From Anaerolineae bacterium (GTDB lineage: Bacteria > Chloroflexota > Anaerolineae > Anaerolineales > Anaerolineaceae): a stretch of DNA of 64,000 nt. The notes under the pieces are model-generated. The model saw only the letters and a program-made list of their open reading frames with translations. It did no database searches and was not told the DNA's origin. The DNA lies in contig JABLXC010000003.1 in the NCBI GenBank assembly GCA_013178185.1, positions 62,001-126,000 of the forward strand. The letters run 5' to 3'. How positions within the stretch are numbered: the first letter of the stretch is position 1; each line of letters begins with the position of its first letter. Below, one piece after another: positions 62,446 to 64,000 of this stretch. A program made the position numbers and the translations under genes.

Positions 62446-62949
62446 ATGTTTCGCGGGATTCTTGAAGGAATGAGACAGACGCTCCGGTCTTTCTTTGAAA
62501 AACCGGTTACCATCCAATATCCGGAACAGAAAAGGCCGGTGCGTGCTCGTTTTAAAGGCCGGCATGTTCTCAAGCGTTACGAAAACGGCCTTGAAAAATG
62601 TATTGGCTGCGCTCTGTGCGCGGCAGCCTGCCCGGCGGACGCAATTTTTGTAGAAGCAGCGGAAAACACGGATGAAAGGCGTTTTTCGCCCGGTGAACGG
62701 TATGCCAGCACCTATGAAATTAATATGCTGCGCTGCATTTACTGCGGCTTTTGCGAGGATGCCTGTCCCACCGAAGCAATCGTTCTCGGCGATAATTATG
62801 AATTGTCGTTTATGGACCGGGCGGCTTCTATTTATACCAAGGATATGTTGCTTGAGCCTGTTCCTGCTGTGGATAAACTTACCCCGCAATCTACACCGCC
62901 CGGCGTTTTCACCCGGTCGGTGCCGGAAATGAAAGATCCTGAGGATTAG
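62446..62949 (+). CDS. nuoI: NADH-quinone oxidoreductase subunit I
   Basis: NuoI holds the N6a and N6b [4Fe-4S] clusters. The 167-residue protein has the two eight-cysteine ferredoxin motifs CIGCALCAAACP and CIYCGFCEDACP. It starts four bases after nuoH. Confidence 0.96.
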   Translation: MFRGILEGMRQTLRSFFEKPVTIQYPEQKRPVRARFKGRHVLKRYENGLEKCIGCALCAAACPADAIFVEAAENTDERRFSPGERYASTYEINMLRCIYCGFCEDACPTEAIVLGDNYELSFMDRAASIYTKDMLLEPVPAVDKLTPQSTPPGVFTRSVPEMKDPED

Positions 62950-62963
62950 GGAGGAAGCCAGCG

Positions 62964-63515
62964 ATGCTGACGACAGGTACTATCATTTTTGGAGTGTTCG
63001 CGTTGGTGGTGATCGCCTCTGCATTGGGGATGCTGCTCAGCCGCAATGCCATTTACGCCGCCCTTTTCCTGGTGCTTAACTTTGCTACGGTGGCAGTTCT
63101 TTACCTCATCCTTGGTGCACCGTTTATTGCCCTGGTGCAAATCACCGTATACGCCGGTTCAATTATGGTGCTTTTCCTTTTTGTGATCATGCTGCTGGGC
63201 GCGGAAAAATTGCCTGCAGGTGAACCATTGGGCCATCACCGCTGGATTGCGCTCCTGTTCGGCCTGGTCTTTCTTGCAGAACTGGCTCTGTTTCTGGTGT
63301 ATCGCGCTGGAATGCGGGCAGCGGTGAACACCCCGCCGCTGGAATTTGGTAGTCCGGCTGCTGTTGGGATGTCTCTCTTCCAGAAATATGCCTTGCCTTT
63401 CGAGATCACCGGTTTTATCCTGGTGGTTGCAACCGTTGGCGCTATCTTGTTGACTCGCGGCGAGGGCTTCAAAGGCCGCAAGCGTACCCTGGAAATTCAG
63501 AGCCAGGACAAATAG
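62964..63515 (+). CDS. nuoJ: NADH-quinone oxidoreductase subunit J
   Basis: NuoJ is a membrane subunit of five helices. The 183-residue protein has the family segment PFIALVQITVYAGSIMVLFL with its pi-bulge region. It follows nuoI by 14 bases, with GGAGG upstream. Confidence 0.93.
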   Translation: MLTTGTIIFGVFALVVIASALGMLLSRNAIYAALFLVLNFATVAVLYLILGAPFIALVQITVYAGSIMVLFLFVIMLLGAEKLPAGEPLGHHRWIALLFGLVFLAELALFLVYRAGMRAAVNTPPLEFGSPAAVGMSLFQKYALPFEITGFILVVATVGAILLTRGEGFKGRKRTLEIQSQDK

Positions 63516-63534
63516 GAGCGGATGGAGAGGAACG

Positions 63535-63837
63535 ATGATTCCGATTGAGTATTTTGTTGGACTTTCTATTATCATGTTCGTTAGCGGCATTACCGGCGTT
63601 CTGCTGCGCCGCAATGCTCTGGTCGTGTTCATGTCGTTGGAGCTCATGTTCAATGCAGCCAATCTGCTTTTTGTAACTTTTGCCGCTTATTACCAGTTGC
63701 TGGCCGGGCAGTTGTTTGTCTTCTTCGTGATGACGGTGGCCGCTGCCGAAGTCGCCGTGGGTTTGGCGTTGATGGTTGAGATTTTCAAAACAAAAAAGAG
63801 CATCGATATCGACCAGATGAACAGTATGAAGGGCTAA
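63535..63837 (+). CDS. nuoK: NADH-quinone oxidoreductase subunit K
   Basis: NuoK is a three-helix subunit of the proton-pumping arm. The 100-residue protein has the conserved acidic residue in MSLELMFNAANLLFV and a second in VAAAEVAVGLALM. It follows nuoJ by 19 bases. Confidence 0.95.
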   Translation: MIPIEYFVGLSIIMFVSGITGVLLRRNALVVFMSLELMFNAANLLFVTFAAYYQLLAGQLFVFFVMTVAAAEVAVGLALMVEIFKTKKSIDIDQMNSMKG

Positions 63838-63853
63838 CGAAAGGGAGCGGTTC

Positions 63854-64000
63854 ATGGATGGTTACCCATTGTTTTCACTTGTCCCCTGGACAGTCTTTCT
63901 GCCGGTCATCGGCCTTCTGCTGAACCTGCTGGTCGGTAAACGCCTGGGAGAAAAGGGGATTGGCCTGATTGCTTCGCTTGCCAGCGGTCTGGCGTTTGTT
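63854..64000 (+). CDS. nuoL: NADH-quinone oxidoreductase subunit L, 5' part only
   Basis: The frame begins at ATG 63854, with GGAG about nine bases upstream, and runs off the window after 49 codons. The visible N-terminus is a membrane segment (VPWTVFLPVIGLLLNLL) as in NuoL, a proton-pumping antiporter-like subunit. The assignment rests on position after nuoK and on this hydrophobic start. Confidence 0.85.
   Translation, partial: MDGYPLFSLVPWTVFLPVIGLLLNLLVGKRLGEKGIGLIASLASGLAFV

Overview
The window looks like a chromosomal segment of a Chloroflexota bacterium, most likely class Anaerolineae. This is inference from protein style: Pro/Thr-rich linkers after lipoprotein signals, extended -10 promoters, a clpC/radA block, a one-chain glycyl-tRNA synthetase and a 14-gene-type nuo operon. 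No 16S rRNA is present to confirm it. Most genes are moderately GC-rich housekeeping genes. Two stretches stand out as accessory: the PTS block at 22.3-30.9 kb and the pseudogene/DUF4914 block at 36.8-40.1 kb.

Layout. 0-2.6 kb: the end of a large membrane protein and a UDP-glucose 4-epimerase. 2.8-10.5 kb, minus strand: clpC, radA, a PucC/BCD-type MFS transporter, a small membrane protein, a GNAT acetyltransferase and holA. 10.9-12.6 kb, minus strand: two tandem GH25-type proteins. 12.9-16.4 kb: an ABC solute-binding lipoprotein, a receiver-domain protein and tRNA-Gln with a strong terminator. 16.5-20.4 kb: glmU, a CNNM/CorC protein, cdd and recO in a tight plus-strand run. 20.4-22.1 kb, minus strand: an acyltransferase and a lipid-kinase-type gene.

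22.36-30.9 kb is the most unusual part. It holds a PRD regulator, PTS EIIA, a TrpB-like protein without the PLP lysine, two TrpA-like proteins, galactitol-family EIIC and EIIB, HPr and Enzyme I. All lie on one strand with short gaps. This is a self-contained phosphotransferase system in which tryptophan-synthase-fold proteins occupy the place of the usual catabolic enzymes. TrpA performs a retro-aldol cleavage that releases glyceraldehyde 3-phosphate, so the cassette may import and phosphorylate a compound and then cleave it. The substrate cannot be told from the sequence.

31.8-36.6 kb carries the fused glycyl-tRNA synthetase and an NSS-family symporter behind a structured leader. 36.8-40.1 kb carries lipoprotein-like remnants flanking an intact DUF4914 gene. 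That gene has its own near-consensus promoter and a leader with mutually exclusive antiterminator and terminator helices. 40.1-46.2 kb holds secreted or membrane proteins of unknown role. 46.4-52.2 kb holds dnaG, rpoD and a receiver-HAMP-cyclase protein. 52.4-54.2 kb holds an arginine-deiminase-fold protein and a DUF169 protein, closed by a strong terminator. From 54.4 kb to the end runs nuoABCDEFGHIJK and the start of nuoL, encoding respiratory complex I.

Domain names, alignments and RNA folds were judged by eye. No searches or folding programs were run.
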